A stretch of 12,023 nucleotides of DNA from Geobacillus icigianus. Lineage in GTDB: Bacteria; Bacillota; Bacilli; Bacillales; Anoxybacillaceae. The first letter of the stretch is position 1. Each line of letters starts with the position of its first letter. A program made the position numbers and the translations under genes. Below, piece after piece: positions 1 through 6,286 of this stretch. The DNA lies in the NCBI RefSeq assembly GCF_000750005.1, contig NZ_JPYA01000145.1, forward strand, positions 1 to 12,023, written 5' to 3'. The notes beneath the pieces were generated by a model that was not told where the DNA came from, ran no database searches, and was given only the letters and a program-made list of their open reading frames with translations.

Positions 1-63
1 GAACATACGGGGATAAGAAGAAGCAGATCCTTTGAGAAAGTAAAAAATAGACAAATAATGTAA
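1..63 (+). CDS. Possible C-terminal tail of a rightward gene cut by the left edge
   Basis: Two forward frames are open from the left edge. One runs 20 codons to TAA at 61-63, and the other runs to TGA at 33-35. A strong hairpin with a rightward T-run follows at 76-127, which suggests that a gene transcribed rightward ends here, convergent with ponA. In B. subtilis, as I recall, ypoC lies next to ponA, so a ypoC-like tail would fit, but too little sequence is visible to recognise it. Position and the terminator are the only support. Confidence 0.2.
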   Translation, partial: EHTGIRRSRSFEKVKNRQIM

Positions 64-75
64 AAACAAAAGCAG

Positions 76-127
76 GAGGCTGTCCTCAAAAGGTCGTTTT
101 ACCGACCTTTTGGGACAGCCTCTTTTT
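76..127. terminator. Bidirectional intrinsic terminator downstream of ponA
   Basis: GAGGCTGTCC (76-85) pairs with GGACAGCCTC (113-122), and CAAAAGGTCG (87-96) pairs with CGACCTTTTG (103-112). The result is a 20-bp stem with one bulged T and a six-base loop. TTTTT follows directly on the plus strand (123-127). On the minus strand the stem is followed by a T-rich stretch after a short gap, so it can also end ponA transcription 78 bases beyond the stop codon. Confidence 0.9.
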
Positions 128-204
128 GATTCAACGTTGGTCTGAAAGCAGCTGGCGGATGCCGGCTACATTTAGGAAGTGGTGGGCTAATGCCGCCATC
201 TTTT

Positions 205-2907
205 TTATCGAGCGCTTCCGTTGGTGGTGCCTGATCCTTTGTTTGATGGTGTCGACGGCGCTGAAGGTGGCGAGCTGCCCCCCGTGCCTCCGCCTGGCTT
301 GCCGCTGTTGGTTCCACCGTTCGGCTGTCCGCTGTTGGTTCCGCCGTTCGGCTGTCCGCTGTTGGTTCCACCGTTCGGCTGGCCGCTTGGGTTGTCGGAA
401 TGACCTTCGTTTTCATCGTTTCCACCATTTTCGCTCGTTCCGTTATTTCCGTTGTTTTCACTTTGGTTGCTGCCATTCCCTTGGCCGTTTCCTTGCCCGT
501 TGTTTCCGGAGTTGTTGGAACCATCACCCGGCGTGGTCGGTGTTCCTTCATTTGGTTCGCTGCCAGGAATTTGAACCGAGGTGATGGCCGGTTTGCTCAT
601 CCGTTCGCCTTCTTTCGCATAGACGGCGATCGTGTAGGAAGCGCCTGGCGTCGGGTTGGAAATCGAGACGGCCAGCTCTTTCGTCACAGCGGTCTGCACA
701 TGGCCTTGGCTGTCTTTCATGTGCACCTCAAAGACCGTGTCGTCCGTCTGTTCGCTATACGACCATGAAACGGAAATGGTGTTCGCTGCTTGGTCGTATG
801 AAGCAGTCAAGCCGGTGACCATCGGCAGCTCTTTAGGCTCATCTTTCGCTGTTTCCGTCGGCTCGGTGCCGCGGATGAACAGTTCGTAGATAATCTCGTT
901 TTCCGGCGTGTATTTGTCGGCGAGCTTCGGCGGGTTCGTCCCTTTTTTGATCGGCAGTTTCACGACGCTGGACGGCTGTTGAAACTTGCCGCTGCCGTCA
1001 TCAATATGAGACATGATGTCTTTGAGCAGCAGTTTTGGAATCCGCTGTTCTCGATCTGTCAGGAACGCCGTTTCGCTTTTTTTGCTGAAGCCGACCCAGA
1101 CGGCGGTCGTGTAGTTCGGCGTATAGCCAATGATCCAGCTGTCAGGCACATCGTCTTTGCTAAGCCCGAATTTGCTGCCATCCTTGCCGTAGTTGGTCGT
1201 CCCTGTTTTCCCGGCCATCTCGAGCCCGGGTACGTAAGCGGACTGCCCCGTTCCGGAGCGGATGACCGATTTGAGCATATCGGTAATCATATAGGCCGTA
1301 TAATCGTGCATGACTCGCTTCGATTTCGGCCGCAAATCCATTTCCGTGCCGTCTGGGAAGACGATTTTGGTGACGGCGTACGGTTTGGTGTAGATCCCGT
1401 TGTTGCCAAACGCGGTGTAGGCGCCGGCCATTTGCAGCGGCGATACATAATGGGAAACGCCGCCGATCGCAAACGGCTCATACACTTCGGTGAAGCCCAT
1501 GCCGAGCCGGTTGGCGAACTCCATCGCCCGCTCTTTGCCGACAGCTTGGAACGTTTTGAGCGCCGGGATGTTATACGACCACGTGAGCGCCCTGCGCATC
1601 GTCACCGCCCCTGCGTATCTGTTGCTGGCGTTGCGGATCGGCGTGCCATCTGAGTACGCATACGGTTCATCGACGAGGATGTGCGCTGTCGACCATTTTA
1701 AGTATTCGATGGCCGGGCCGTAGTCCAAAATCGGTTTAATCGTCGATCCGGGCTGGCCGACCGGTTTAATCGCATAATTGAAGCCAAACTCGACTTGGTC
1801 GCGATGACGGCCGCCGCCCAACGCGCGAATCGCGCCCGTTTTCGTGTCGATGACGGCAATCCCCGATTGCAAATCTTTTTTATTCGTGAAATAGCGATTG
1901 GAGTTTAGCAGGTTTTCAACGTAGGACTGGGCGTTTTGATCGAGCGTCGTGTAAATTTTCAGCCCATCCTCAAAGACGTTGACGTTCGCTTTATCCGTCA
2001 CTTCTTTGATCACTTCTTCAATGAAGGCGTCGTACGGCACGCCGCTTTGCTTTTTCCGATGTTTGACGAGCATCGATTGGATCGGCACTTGTTTCGCTTT
2101 TTCGGCTTCGTCTTTGCTGATGAAGCCGTGCCGCGCCATGAGCGTCAACACGGTGTCCCGCCGCGCTTTCGCCGCCTCCGGATGGTCAAACGGGTTGTAG
2201 CGGTTGGGCGCCTGCGGCATGCCGGCTAACAGCGCGGCTTCCGGAAGCGTCAAGTCTTTCAGATTCGTTTTGCCGAAGTAATATTCAGCGGCACGGGCGA
2301 CACCGTAAATACCATCGGAATAATAAATTTTGTTCAAGTACATTTCCAAAATTTCTTGTTTGGAATATTTTTGCTCAAGCTGGAGCGCCAGCCATGCTTC
2401 TTGCGCTTTCCGCTCCAATGTTTTTTTCGGCGACAAAAACGTCATTTTGACGACTTGCTGGGTGATCGTGCTGCCTCCCTCAGCGCCGAATCCTTCTTTA
2501 ATGTTGGCGAGGACGGCGCCGGCCAAGCGGACGACGTCAATGCCGTGATGTTCGTAAAAGCGCGCGTCTTCCGCGGCTAAAACCGCTTTTTCCAGCACTT
2601 TCGGCACTTCTTTGTACGAAACGTACGTCCGCTTGTAGCCGCCGAGTTCCGCCACTTTCTTTCTGTTCATATCGAACAAGGTCGAAGAGAGCGGGTCTTT
2701 GATCTTTGCCTCATCGAGCGGGGGAGCGTCTTTGATGAAATAGGCAAACGTCGCCACGCCCCCGACGACGGCGAGGACGATGACAAATAATATGGCCATG
2801 GCGATCGTTTTCATCCATGAAGTCCCTTTTTTCGCTTTTCCTTTTTTTTGTTTTCTTCGCTTTGTCGCCTGTTTCCGTTCCGCGCGAGAACGATATTCAC
2901 CAGACAT
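205..2907 (-). CDS. ponA: Class A penicillin-binding protein 1A (peptidoglycan glycosyltransferase/transpeptidase)
   Basis: A 900-residue bifunctional wall synthase that polymerises lipid II and cross-links peptides outside the membrane. A Lys/Arg-rich cytoplasmic tail (about 1-33) precedes one membrane segment (about 34-58). The GT51 glycosyltransferase domain carries EDARFYEHHG (Glu113 the likely catalytic residue) and GGSTITQQ (144-151). The transpeptidase domain has the full set: S388-T-I-K391, S444-Y-N446 and K567-T-G-T570. A fibronectin type III-like domain (about 693-782) is followed by a Gly/Asn/Ser/Pro-rich tail of roughly 115 residues. I chose the ATG at 2907 over the in-frame GTG at 2937 because the GTG lies inside recU, AGGCAGGA precedes the ATG, and the N-terminus then begins MSGEYRSRAERK, like B. 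subtilis PonA. It lies 16 bases after recU with no promoter visible between them, so the two are probably co-transcribed. Confidence 0.96.
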   Translation of the reverse strand: MSGEYRSRAERKQATKRRKQKKGKAKKGTSWMKTIAMAILFVIVLAVVGGVATFAYFIKDAPPLDEAKIKDPLSSTLFDMNRKKVAELGGYKRTYVSYKEVPKVLEKAVLAAEDARFYEHHGIDVVRLAGAVLANIKEGFGAEGGSTITQQVVKMTFLSPKKTLERKAQEAWLALQLEQKYSKQEILEMYLNKIYYSDGIYGVARAAEYYFGKTNLKDLTLPEAALLAGMPQAPNRYNPFDHPEAAKARRDTVLTLMARHGFISKDEAEKAKQVPIQSMLVKHRKKQSGVPYDAFIEEVIKEVTDKANVNVFEDGLKIYTTLDQNAQSYVENLLNSNRYFTNKKDLQSGIAVIDTKTGAIRALGGGRHRDQVEFGFNYAIKPVGQPGSTIKPILDYGPAIEYLKWSTAHILVDEPYAYSDGTPIRNASNRYAGAVTMRRALTWSYNIPALKTFQAVGKERAMEFANRLGMGFTEVYEPFAIGGVSHYVSPLQMAGAYTAFGNNGIYTKPYAVTKIVFPDGTEMDLRPKSKRVMHDYTAYMITDMLKSVIRSGTGQSAYVPGLEMAGKTGTTNYGKDGSKFGLSKDDVPDSWIIGYTPNYTTAVWVGFSKKSETAFLTDREQRIPKLLLKDIMSHIDDGSGKFQQPSSVVKLPIKKGTNPPKLADKYTPENEIIYELFIRGTEPTETAKDEPKELPMVTGLTASYDQAANTISVSWSYSEQTDDTVFEVHMKDSQGHVQTAVTKELAVSISNPTPGASYTIAVYAKEGERMSKPAITSVQIPGSEPNEGTPTTPGDGSNNSGNNGQGNGQGNGSNQSENNGNNGTSENGGNDENEGHSDNPSGQPNGGTNSGQPNGGTNSGQPNGGTNSGKPGGGTGGSSPPSAPSTPSNKGSGTTNGSAR
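280..387 (-). repeat. 27-bp tandem repeat in the 3' end of ponA
   Basis: Three near-identical 27-bp units (307-333, 334-360, 361-387) encode the nine-residue unit SGQPNGGTN (protein residues 841-867). A fourth, degenerate unit (280-306) encodes SGKPGGGTG. Units 1 and 2 differ at one base (ccaccg versus ccgccg), and unit 3 has ggc for gtc near its end. The period is a multiple of three, so gain or loss of a unit would keep the frame. The repeat lies in the extracellular low-complexity tail, outside the catalytic domains. Confidence 0.9.
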
Positions 2908-2923
2908 AAAAATCCTGCCTTTC

Positions 2924-3541
2924 TTACGAGTTTTCACCGGAAAGGGTGAAGTATACGCGTTCTACTACACTAATATAATCAATTCTCGGTTGACAGCCAA
3001 GCGGGATGTAGTGACCGAGCTGCTCGATCTCCCGCTTAGGAATGGATTTCCGGCCGCCGGATTGTTGCTCGTTCCACCGAGTGATCAGGTGGGATGCGTC
3101 GAGCAAATACGTCTCCTGAAGCGAGGAAAACCGCAAAATCGCAAAACAAACGCCGCCATGAGCGACCACTTGCTCCATATGCCGGATTTGGTGAGCGTGA
3201 AAATTTTTGAGCGGGAACGCTGTTTGATTTCGCGTTTCCTTCGCCTCGAAATCGATGTATTTGCCGCGGTACACGCCGTTGTAGTCGGTCGTTGACGCTT
3301 GACGGAAATACGCTTCTTTAATGACCGCCGCGCTCCGCTTCGGATAATCGACGCGAACGATTTGCACCGGAGTCGGTTTTTTATGCACAATGGCGATGCC
3401 GTGCTCCCGGTAATATTCATTCGTTGCATTCAAGTCGTCTTCGAGCGTCATGCCGCGATTGGCATAGCCAGCCACAGACGGGGGCTTCCACCTTGCTCGT
3501 TCGTCGCGGTACGGTTTTCCGTTCGGATAGTTCAGCGTCAT
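2924..3541 (-). CDS. recU: Holliday junction resolvase RecU
   Basis: A 205-residue protein, normal length for RecU, the four-way-junction endonuclease of Firmicutes that acts in recombination repair and chromosome segregation. The N-terminal part contains the family stretch [11 protein letters not shown] (28-38). The nuclease core shows [20 protein letters not shown] (84-103). By alignment with the known RecU active site, Asp86, Asp97, Glu99 and Lys101 are the expected metal-binding and catalytic residues, and all are present. The ATG start is preceded by AAAGGAGGGG (3547-3556). It is the first gene of the recU-ponA pair, an arrangement conserved in Bacillus. There is no sign of damage. Confidence 0.96.
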   Translation of the reverse strand: MTLNYPNGKPYRDERARWKPPSVAGYANRGMTLEDDLNATNEYYREHGIAIVHKKPTPVQIVRVDYPKRSAAVIKEAYFRQASTTDYNGVYRGKYIDFEAKETRNQTAFPLKNFHAHQIRHMEQVVAHGGVCFAILRFSSLQETYLLDASHLITRWNEQQSGGRKSIPKREIEQLGHYIPLGCQPRIDYISVVERVYFTLSGENS

Positions 3542-3546
3542 GGCCT

Positions 3547-3576
3547 CCCCTCCTTTGAATGGTTTTTATTATACCA
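3547..3576 (-). promoter_or_regulatory. recU-ponA promoter (extended -10) and ribosome binding site
   Basis: On the minus strand, TATAAT (3568-3573) is preceded by TGG, giving an extended -10 element (TGnTATAAT). No good -35 hexamer lies at the usual distance; the best is CGCACA at a 16-base spacing. AAAGGAGGGG (3547-3556) is the recU ribosome binding site. This is the only clear sigma-A-type promoter before the recU-ponA pair. Confidence 0.65.
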
Positions 3577-3800
3577 TACGCTTGAGGAATGTGCGCTTTT
3601 TTGTTTTTTCGAACGGCTCAGGCATCGAAATCTCCCGCTTCCGCCGGGGGCGCCATCAAGCTGCTGGGGAGCCATCGCTGTCGAACGGCGGCTAGTTGCT
3701 TCTTTCTTTGCCGAATTCGTTCTACTTTTGTCGCCGAGGAAGGGAGGGGTTCGCCCAGCCGCGAAAGGAATATCATCACGCCAAGAATGGGGGAAAGGGA

Positions 3801-4043
3801 ATGAAAGAACGGCTCGTCAAAAAAGAGGAAATCGAAAAACAGCTCGAGGAAATGGTGGCGTTACTCGAACAAGTGGATGCAAAAATGGAAAAGGTGATTC
3901 ATGACGTTATCGAAGACCGATACAGCCAACATCAAAAAGAAATCGGACGTTTAGAGAAACGGATCGCCGGCATTGAACAACGGCTTGACGGCAAGAAAAC
4001 AGACGGGCGGCTGCCGCTGTCGTCCACATTGTATGGGGTGTAA
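3801..4043 (+). CDS. Small predicted coiled-coil protein, function unknown
   Basis: An 80-residue, highly charged protein that I do not recognise. Residues 1-65 are rich in Glu, Lys, Leu, Ile and Val with heptad-like spacing (for example EEIEKQLEEMVALLEQVDAK), which predicts one or two alpha-helical coiled coils. The last 15 residues are less regular and end LPLSSTLYGV. There is no signal peptide, membrane segment or Cys. The ATG at 3801 fits where the coiled coil begins. GGGGGA lies six bases upstream, and a second purine run abuts the start. An upstream in-frame ATG at 3696 would add a Cys/Arg-rich stretch unlike the rest, so I rejected it. A terminator follows seven bases after the stop. 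The 225 bases between here and the recU promoter hold no other gene I can support. Confidence 0.6.
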   Translation: MKERLVKKEEIEKQLEEMVALLEQVDAKMEKVIHDVIEDRYSQHQKEIGRLEKRIAGIEQRLDGKKTDGRLPLSSTLYGV

Positions 4044-4049
4044 GCGGAG

Positions 4050-4083
4050 AAGCTGTCCCCTCGCGCAAGGGGACAGCTTTTTT
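4050..4083. terminator. Intrinsic terminator between convergent small genes
   Basis: AGCTGTCCCC (4051-4060) pairs perfectly with GGGGACAGCT (4069-4078) around an eight-base loop, and an outer A-T pair can be added. Six T residues follow on the plus strand (4078-4083). It ends the coiled-coil gene (stop at 4043). It also lies eight bases beyond the stop of the leftward gene at 4087-4257, so that gene probably shares the hairpin, although its T-run on the minus strand is weak. Confidence 0.9.
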
Positions 4084-4086
4084 CGT

Positions 4087-4257
4087 TCAGCCATCTTTTT
4101 GGGTGGTGATGGACACAGGGCCGCTTTCCGCCGTGGCGACGGTATGAATGTCATACGCGACCCGTTCGGTATGTTTGGACGGAGCGGGTTCGCCATGTTG
4201 CGGTTTTTCGTGATCATGGCCTTTCTGTTTATGATGGAAATGCACGCCGCGTCCCAT
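4087..4257 (-). CDS. His-rich 56-residue hydrophilic protein, probable forespore gene
   Basis: A short gene with good signals. AAAGGGGG (4267-4274) lies nine bases before the ATG, and a sigma-G-like promoter lies just upstream. It is bounded by a terminator on each side. The product begins MGRGVHFHHKQKGHDHEK and contains eight His among its first 34 residues. The C-terminal part (about 32-56) is more ordinary, with ERVAYDIHTVATAESGPVSI. There is no signal peptide, membrane segment or Cys. I do not recognise the family. The His cluster could bind metal, but that is inference. It sits in the recU-yppF interval, where B. subtilis carries yppC, yppD and yppE, but it does not resemble what I recall of them. 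It could be a spore protein of small, sporadically named type. Confidence 0.6.
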   Translation of the reverse strand: MGRGVHFHHKQKGHDHEKPQHGEPAPSKHTERVAYDIHTVATAESGPVSITTQKDG

Positions 4258-4278
4258 TAGCTAGCACCCCCTTTGTAT

Positions 4279-4308
4279 TACGATGAGGTGCCGCTACGAA
4301 AAATATGC
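4279..4308 (-). promoter_or_regulatory. Sigma-G-like promoter before the His-rich gene
   Basis: On the minus strand GCATA (4304-4308) and CATCGTA (4279-4285) are separated by 18 bases. This matches the Bacillus sigma-G pattern (-35 GNATR, 17-18 bases, -10 CATNNTA) at all fixed positions. The -10 lies four bases upstream of the ribosome binding site, so the transcript would have a very short leader. Sigma-F recognises related sequences and cannot be excluded. Confidence 0.5.
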
Positions 4309-4333
4309 AAAAAAAAGAAGGGAAAAGCTCCCT
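4309..4333 (-). terminator. Leftward intrinsic terminator upstream of the His-rich gene
   Basis: On the minus strand a five-base stem AGGGA/TCCCT (4329-4333 with 4319-4323) with a five-base loop is followed by TTC and then eight T residues (4309-4316). The stem is short but the T-run is excellent. It would stop leftward transcription from yppF, whose stop codon is about 200 bases upstream. That isolates the sigma-G-like promoter, whose -35 begins right after the T-run. Confidence 0.6.
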
Positions 4334-4529
4334 CGTTAGGTGAATGAACGGAAACGGGTGCTGCGCCGCGAGCTGAAGCGATCGGACGATCAGCCGCACG
4401 TTCAGCCTTTCCCGCCGGTTTGATGAACATTCGTGTTCGCCACCCACCGTCCGATTCGGCGGCGCCTCCTCCTTGGCGAGACCATCGTTCGTCTCCCCCC
4501 ACGAGGCAGAAGATGTTTTTCCCCGGATG

Positions 4530-4730
4530 TCAAAGGCCGGCATATTCCTCTGCTTCGTTCGGCAGGGAGGCGCCTGCTCGTTCAAGCTCGCGGACTAAAT
4601 TGCGGTACTGGGCGAGCGAAATGTCCCCGCGCAAATACAGGCGGCGGGCAAAATCGAGCAGTTCGTTCGCCTCGGTCGGTTCGCTCTGTTTGACCGCGAT
4701 AAACTTATGCTTTAATTCGGTCACGTTCAT
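4530..4730 (-). CDS. yppF: YppF family small protein
   Basis: A 66-residue protein with the features of Bacillus YppF: MNVTELKHKF at the start, ELLDFARRLYLRGDISLAQY (23-42) and RNLVRELERAGA (43-54). It is predicted to be helical and cytoplasmic, and its function is unknown. I chose the ATG at 4730 because the family motif starts there and a GGGG-rich ribosome binding site lies about nine bases upstream. A longer open frame extends upstream but has no family character. Upstream on the minus strand is a TGGTACGAT extended -10-like sequence without a good -35. It is divergent from yppG, as neighbours in the ypp cluster. The 196 bases downstream, to the terminator at 4333, hold no gene I can support. 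Confidence 0.8.
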   Translation of the reverse strand: MNVTELKHKFIAVKQSEPTEANELLDFARRLYLRGDISLAQYRNLVRELERAGASLPNEAEEYAGL

Positions 4731-4833
4731 TGCTGCTTTTCCCCCTTCCCCTTTTTTACATCGTACCATGAAAATAGGAAAAACGAACGATTTCGGAAAA
4801 TTAAAACTTCCGACAAGAGGTGACATGTCCATA

Positions 4834-4862
4834 CACGCCATTGGTCGTTCGCACATATACTA
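4834..4862 (+). promoter_or_regulatory. Sigma-K-like promoter before yppG
   Basis: CATATACTA (4854-4862) matches the sigma-K -10 pattern CATANNNTA. An AC-containing -35 (CACG, 4834-4837) lies 16 bases upstream. The hexamer TATACT inside it could also be a sigma-A -10, but no -35 of that type is present at a suitable distance. A mother-cell promoter would fit a coat protein gene. Confidence 0.45.
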
Positions 4863-4921
4863 GTGGCAGCCCATCCCTTTTTAGGCTGGGGAACGGAACA
4901 ACGAAAAAGGGGAGAGCGACG

Positions 4922-5269
4922 ATGTACCGTTATCCTCGTCCAAGTTCGCCGCCCTTCTATGGGCCGTACGGCTTCGGCGGTCATCACTACGGGCCTTCGT
5001 TTCCGCATGGAGCTTCCTTCTTCCCGCCCGCTCCTGTTCACTGGCCCCATTTCCCGCCCGGTCAAGTAGGGGCGACTTCCCACCCGGCATCGTATCCTAA
5101 ACCTGGGCCTTTGTTGCCACCGCCGCGCCCCTCTTTCCTTGAGCAGTTTAAAAACAGCGATGGCACATACGACATCAACAAAATGATGAGCACGATGGGG
5201 CAAATGATCAATACGATCAATCAGGTGAACGGTATGTTAAAAGGGCTGCTCAGCACGTGGAAAAAATAA
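4922..5269 (+). CDS. yppG: YppG family spore coat protein
   Basis: A 115-residue protein. The N-terminal two-thirds is rich in Pro, Tyr, Phe, Gly and His, with many PP and YGP/FPP motifs, typical of extended coat proteins. The C-terminal 45 residues form the conserved YppG-type segment: FLEQFKNSDGTYDINKMM (72-89), then a run ending QVNGMLKGLLSTW. B. subtilis YppG has been reported, as I recall, in the inner spore coat. Placing this product in the coat follows from that family and from the sigma-K-like promoter. AAAAGGGGAGAG precedes the ATG. No convincing terminator is seen directly after the stop; a weak GGGCG/CGCCC pairing within the next 80 bases is the only candidate. Confidence 0.85.
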   Translation: MYRYPRPSSPPFYGPYGFGGHHYGPSFPHGASFFPPAPVHWPHFPPGQVGATSHPASYPKPGPLLPPPRPSFLEQFKNSDGTYDINKMMSTMGQMINTINQVNGMLKGLLSTWKK

Positions 5270-5637
5270 ATTATAGCGGTCTTCGGTGTGGAAGGAGCAG
5301 TTGAAAAGACAGCGGGCGCCTTCATCGCTTTTGCCGCCCTCTTTGGTGGCGTCAGCAAGCGTCCCGCGGCCTCTGTTTCACGTAGCGGGCCGGTGAAAAC
5401 GGTGAGAGCGGCGAGCTCGATGGAGTTCGCCGCGAAAAAAGCCGGTGTTACGAACCTTCTTGGGAGGAGAGTCCGGGGGAACGATCCGTCGCCGGCCTTT
5501 TCGCCCAGAGACCGTCAAACGGCGGCGCATTCGGCGAACAAACCGCACGCCGAAACGCGCCGCCGTCGTCCTTCCCCCTTATGCACGGAGTCCGCACGGC
5601 CGATTCGTTGAGACGGAAGACGTCGTTGCTCGTGAAG
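5270..5637. other. Intergenic region between convergent yppG and csgA
   Basis: These 368 bases hold no gene I can support. An open frame from a GTG at 5288 has no ribosome binding site, is Arg/Ala/Ser-rich and looks like a GC-driven artefact. The region contains one long GC-rich inverted repeat (5519-5566) and a partial repeat of the csgA 3' end (from 5604). A distant pair, AAGCCGG near 5440 and CCGGC near 5491, may also fold, but the spacing is long. Confidence 0.6.
5519..5566. repeat. Long GC-rich inverted repeat downstream of csgA
   Basis: ACGGCGGCGC (5519-5528) pairs with GCGCCGCCGT (5557-5566). After a small asymmetric interruption, TTCGGCG (5530-5536) pairs with CGCCGAA (5548-5554). 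The loop is 11 bases. The stem is much longer than needed for a terminator, but neither strand has a proper T-run (TTT on the minus strand only). It lies 72 bases beyond the csgA stop and may end transcription or stabilise 3' ends. Confidence 0.7.
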
Positions 5638-5677
5638 TTAAATGAGCAGCTCGTATACTTCGTTGAGATGGAAGACG
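5604..5677 (-). repeat. 19-bp direct repeat duplicating part of the csgA 3' end
   Basis: Positions 5659-5677, inside csgA and encoding VFHLNE, recur at 5604-5622 with 18 of 19 bases identical, 55 bases away and beyond the stop codon. Read on the minus strand, the outer copy would encode VFRLNE. This looks like the remnant of a short tandem duplication of the gene end. Confidence 0.75.
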
Positions 5678-5895
5678 CGTTTTTCATCGCGCTCGTCCAT
5701 CGCATAGCGGATTTCATGCCGCAAAATCCGATCCAAACACGCGCTTTCTTCCTGCGTCAAGTCGCGGACGAATTCCCCTTCGCCCCGATACGGCTTGGCA
5801 ATGAGCTTTTGATAGATGCGCTTCGGCGTGTCGTCATGGTGGTCCAAATAGTTGGACAGCACCTCACGCAAGTAAGCGAGCGTTTGTTCCATCAT
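5638..5895 (-). CDS. csgA: CsgA, sigma-G-dependent sporulation protein
   Basis: An 85-residue protein that matches what I recall of B. subtilis CsgA along its length: TLAYLREVLSNYLDH near the N-terminus, a middle with EFVRDLTQEE, then EIRYAMDERDEKR and the ending LNEVYELLI. It is predicted to be mostly helical and soluble. In B. subtilis csgA is transcribed by sigma-G in the forespore; its biochemical role is not known to me. The start overlaps the stop of the upstream gene (ATGATG at 5895-5890 with that gene's TGA at 5894-5892), so the two are translationally coupled. GAAGGGGGCG is the ribosome binding site. Two adjacent ATG codons leave a one-residue uncertainty in the start. Confidence 0.87.
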   Translation of the reverse strand: MMEQTLAYLREVLSNYLDHHDDTPKRIYQKLIAKPYRGEGEFVRDLTQEESACLDRILRHEIRYAMDERDEKRVFHLNEVYELLI

Positions 5896-6077
5896 GGCTC
5901 GCCCCCTTCAAAAAACGAAACGAACGCTTGGCTGACCTCGGAACGGCCTTGGGCGTAGGGGTTTTCTTCCGTGACGCGGTCCGGGTCGAGCTTCGTCTTG
6001 ATGACGAGCATCGGTTCGTTTGGCGGCTCATTGATCACCCGATCGTTCAGCTGCTTAAAATCAGGCAGTTTGGTCAT
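5892..6077 (-). CDS. Small hydrophilic protein coupled to csgA
   Basis: A 61-residue protein starting MTKLPDFKQLNDRVINEP and ending FVSFFEGGEP. It is Pro- and Asp/Glu-rich with no membrane segment, Cys or signal peptide. It has a strong ribosome binding site (GGAGGTGG) and overlaps csgA by four bases, so it belongs to the same transcript. Behind the sigma-G-like promoter at 6105-6133 it would be made in the forespore. In B. subtilis a small gene, ybxH, lies beside csgA. This could be its counterpart, but I cannot confirm that from the sequence. Confidence 0.68.
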   Translation of the reverse strand: MTKLPDFKQLNDRVINEPPNEPMLVIKTKLDPDRVTEENPYAQGRSEVSQAFVSFFEGGEP

Positions 6078-6104
6078 TCGTTTTCCACCTCCTACCTAGT
6101 AGCG

Positions 6105-6133
6105 TAGCTTGTCAGCCAGAAAAGTATGTATGC
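6105..6133 (-). promoter_or_regulatory. Sigma-G-like promoter of the csgA operon
   Basis: On the minus strand GCATA (6129-6133) is followed after 17 bases by CAAGCTA (6105-6111). The sigma-G -10 pattern is CATNNTA, so only the third base differs. The spacing to the first start codon (about 28 bases) is normal. The known sigma-G dependence of csgA in B. subtilis supports the call. Confidence 0.55.
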
Positions 6134-6221
6134 CTGCGGGGGGAGTTTTGGCGCGGAACGCCAAGCCGGGATCGCGAGCAGCGGAAGCGGCAGCCGCGAG
6201 CGGAAAAGCAACCTGTCGCAG

Positions 6222-6262
6222 AAAAAACGAGGGTATCCCGATCGTTTTGGGACACCCTTTTT
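6222..6262. terminator. Bidirectional terminator after the Hsp20 gene
   Basis: GGGTATCCC (6231-6239) pairs with GGGACACCC (6249-6257) with one internal A/C mismatch and a nine-base loop. TTTTT follows on the plus strand (6258-6262). On the minus strand, the sense strand for the Hsp20 gene ending at 6287, six T residues follow after a short gap (6222-6227). It also screens the csgA promoter from upstream transcription. Between it and the csgA promoter I see no gene. Confidence 0.8.
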
Positions 6263-6286
6263 CTACTCGACGAGATGAGCTTTGGC

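Noticed and set aside
126..584. Long plus- and minus-strand frames overlapping the ponA tail.
   Set aside because: They are out-of-frame readings of the repeat-rich ponA 3' end and have no start signals of their own.
979..1653. A 224-codon plus-strand frame inside ponA.
   Set aside because: It is antisense to the conserved transpeptidase domain. High GC at third positions commonly opens the opposite strand.
4229..4585. Two minus-strand frames covering the yppF downstream region.
   Set aside because: Both read through the hairpin and T-run at 4309-4333, lack well-placed starts, and look unlike real proteins.
5288..5611. A 107-codon plus-strand frame from a GTG after yppG.
   Set aside because: It has no ribosome binding site, is Arg/Ala/Ser-rich, passes through the large inverted repeat, and lies in a gap between convergent genes.
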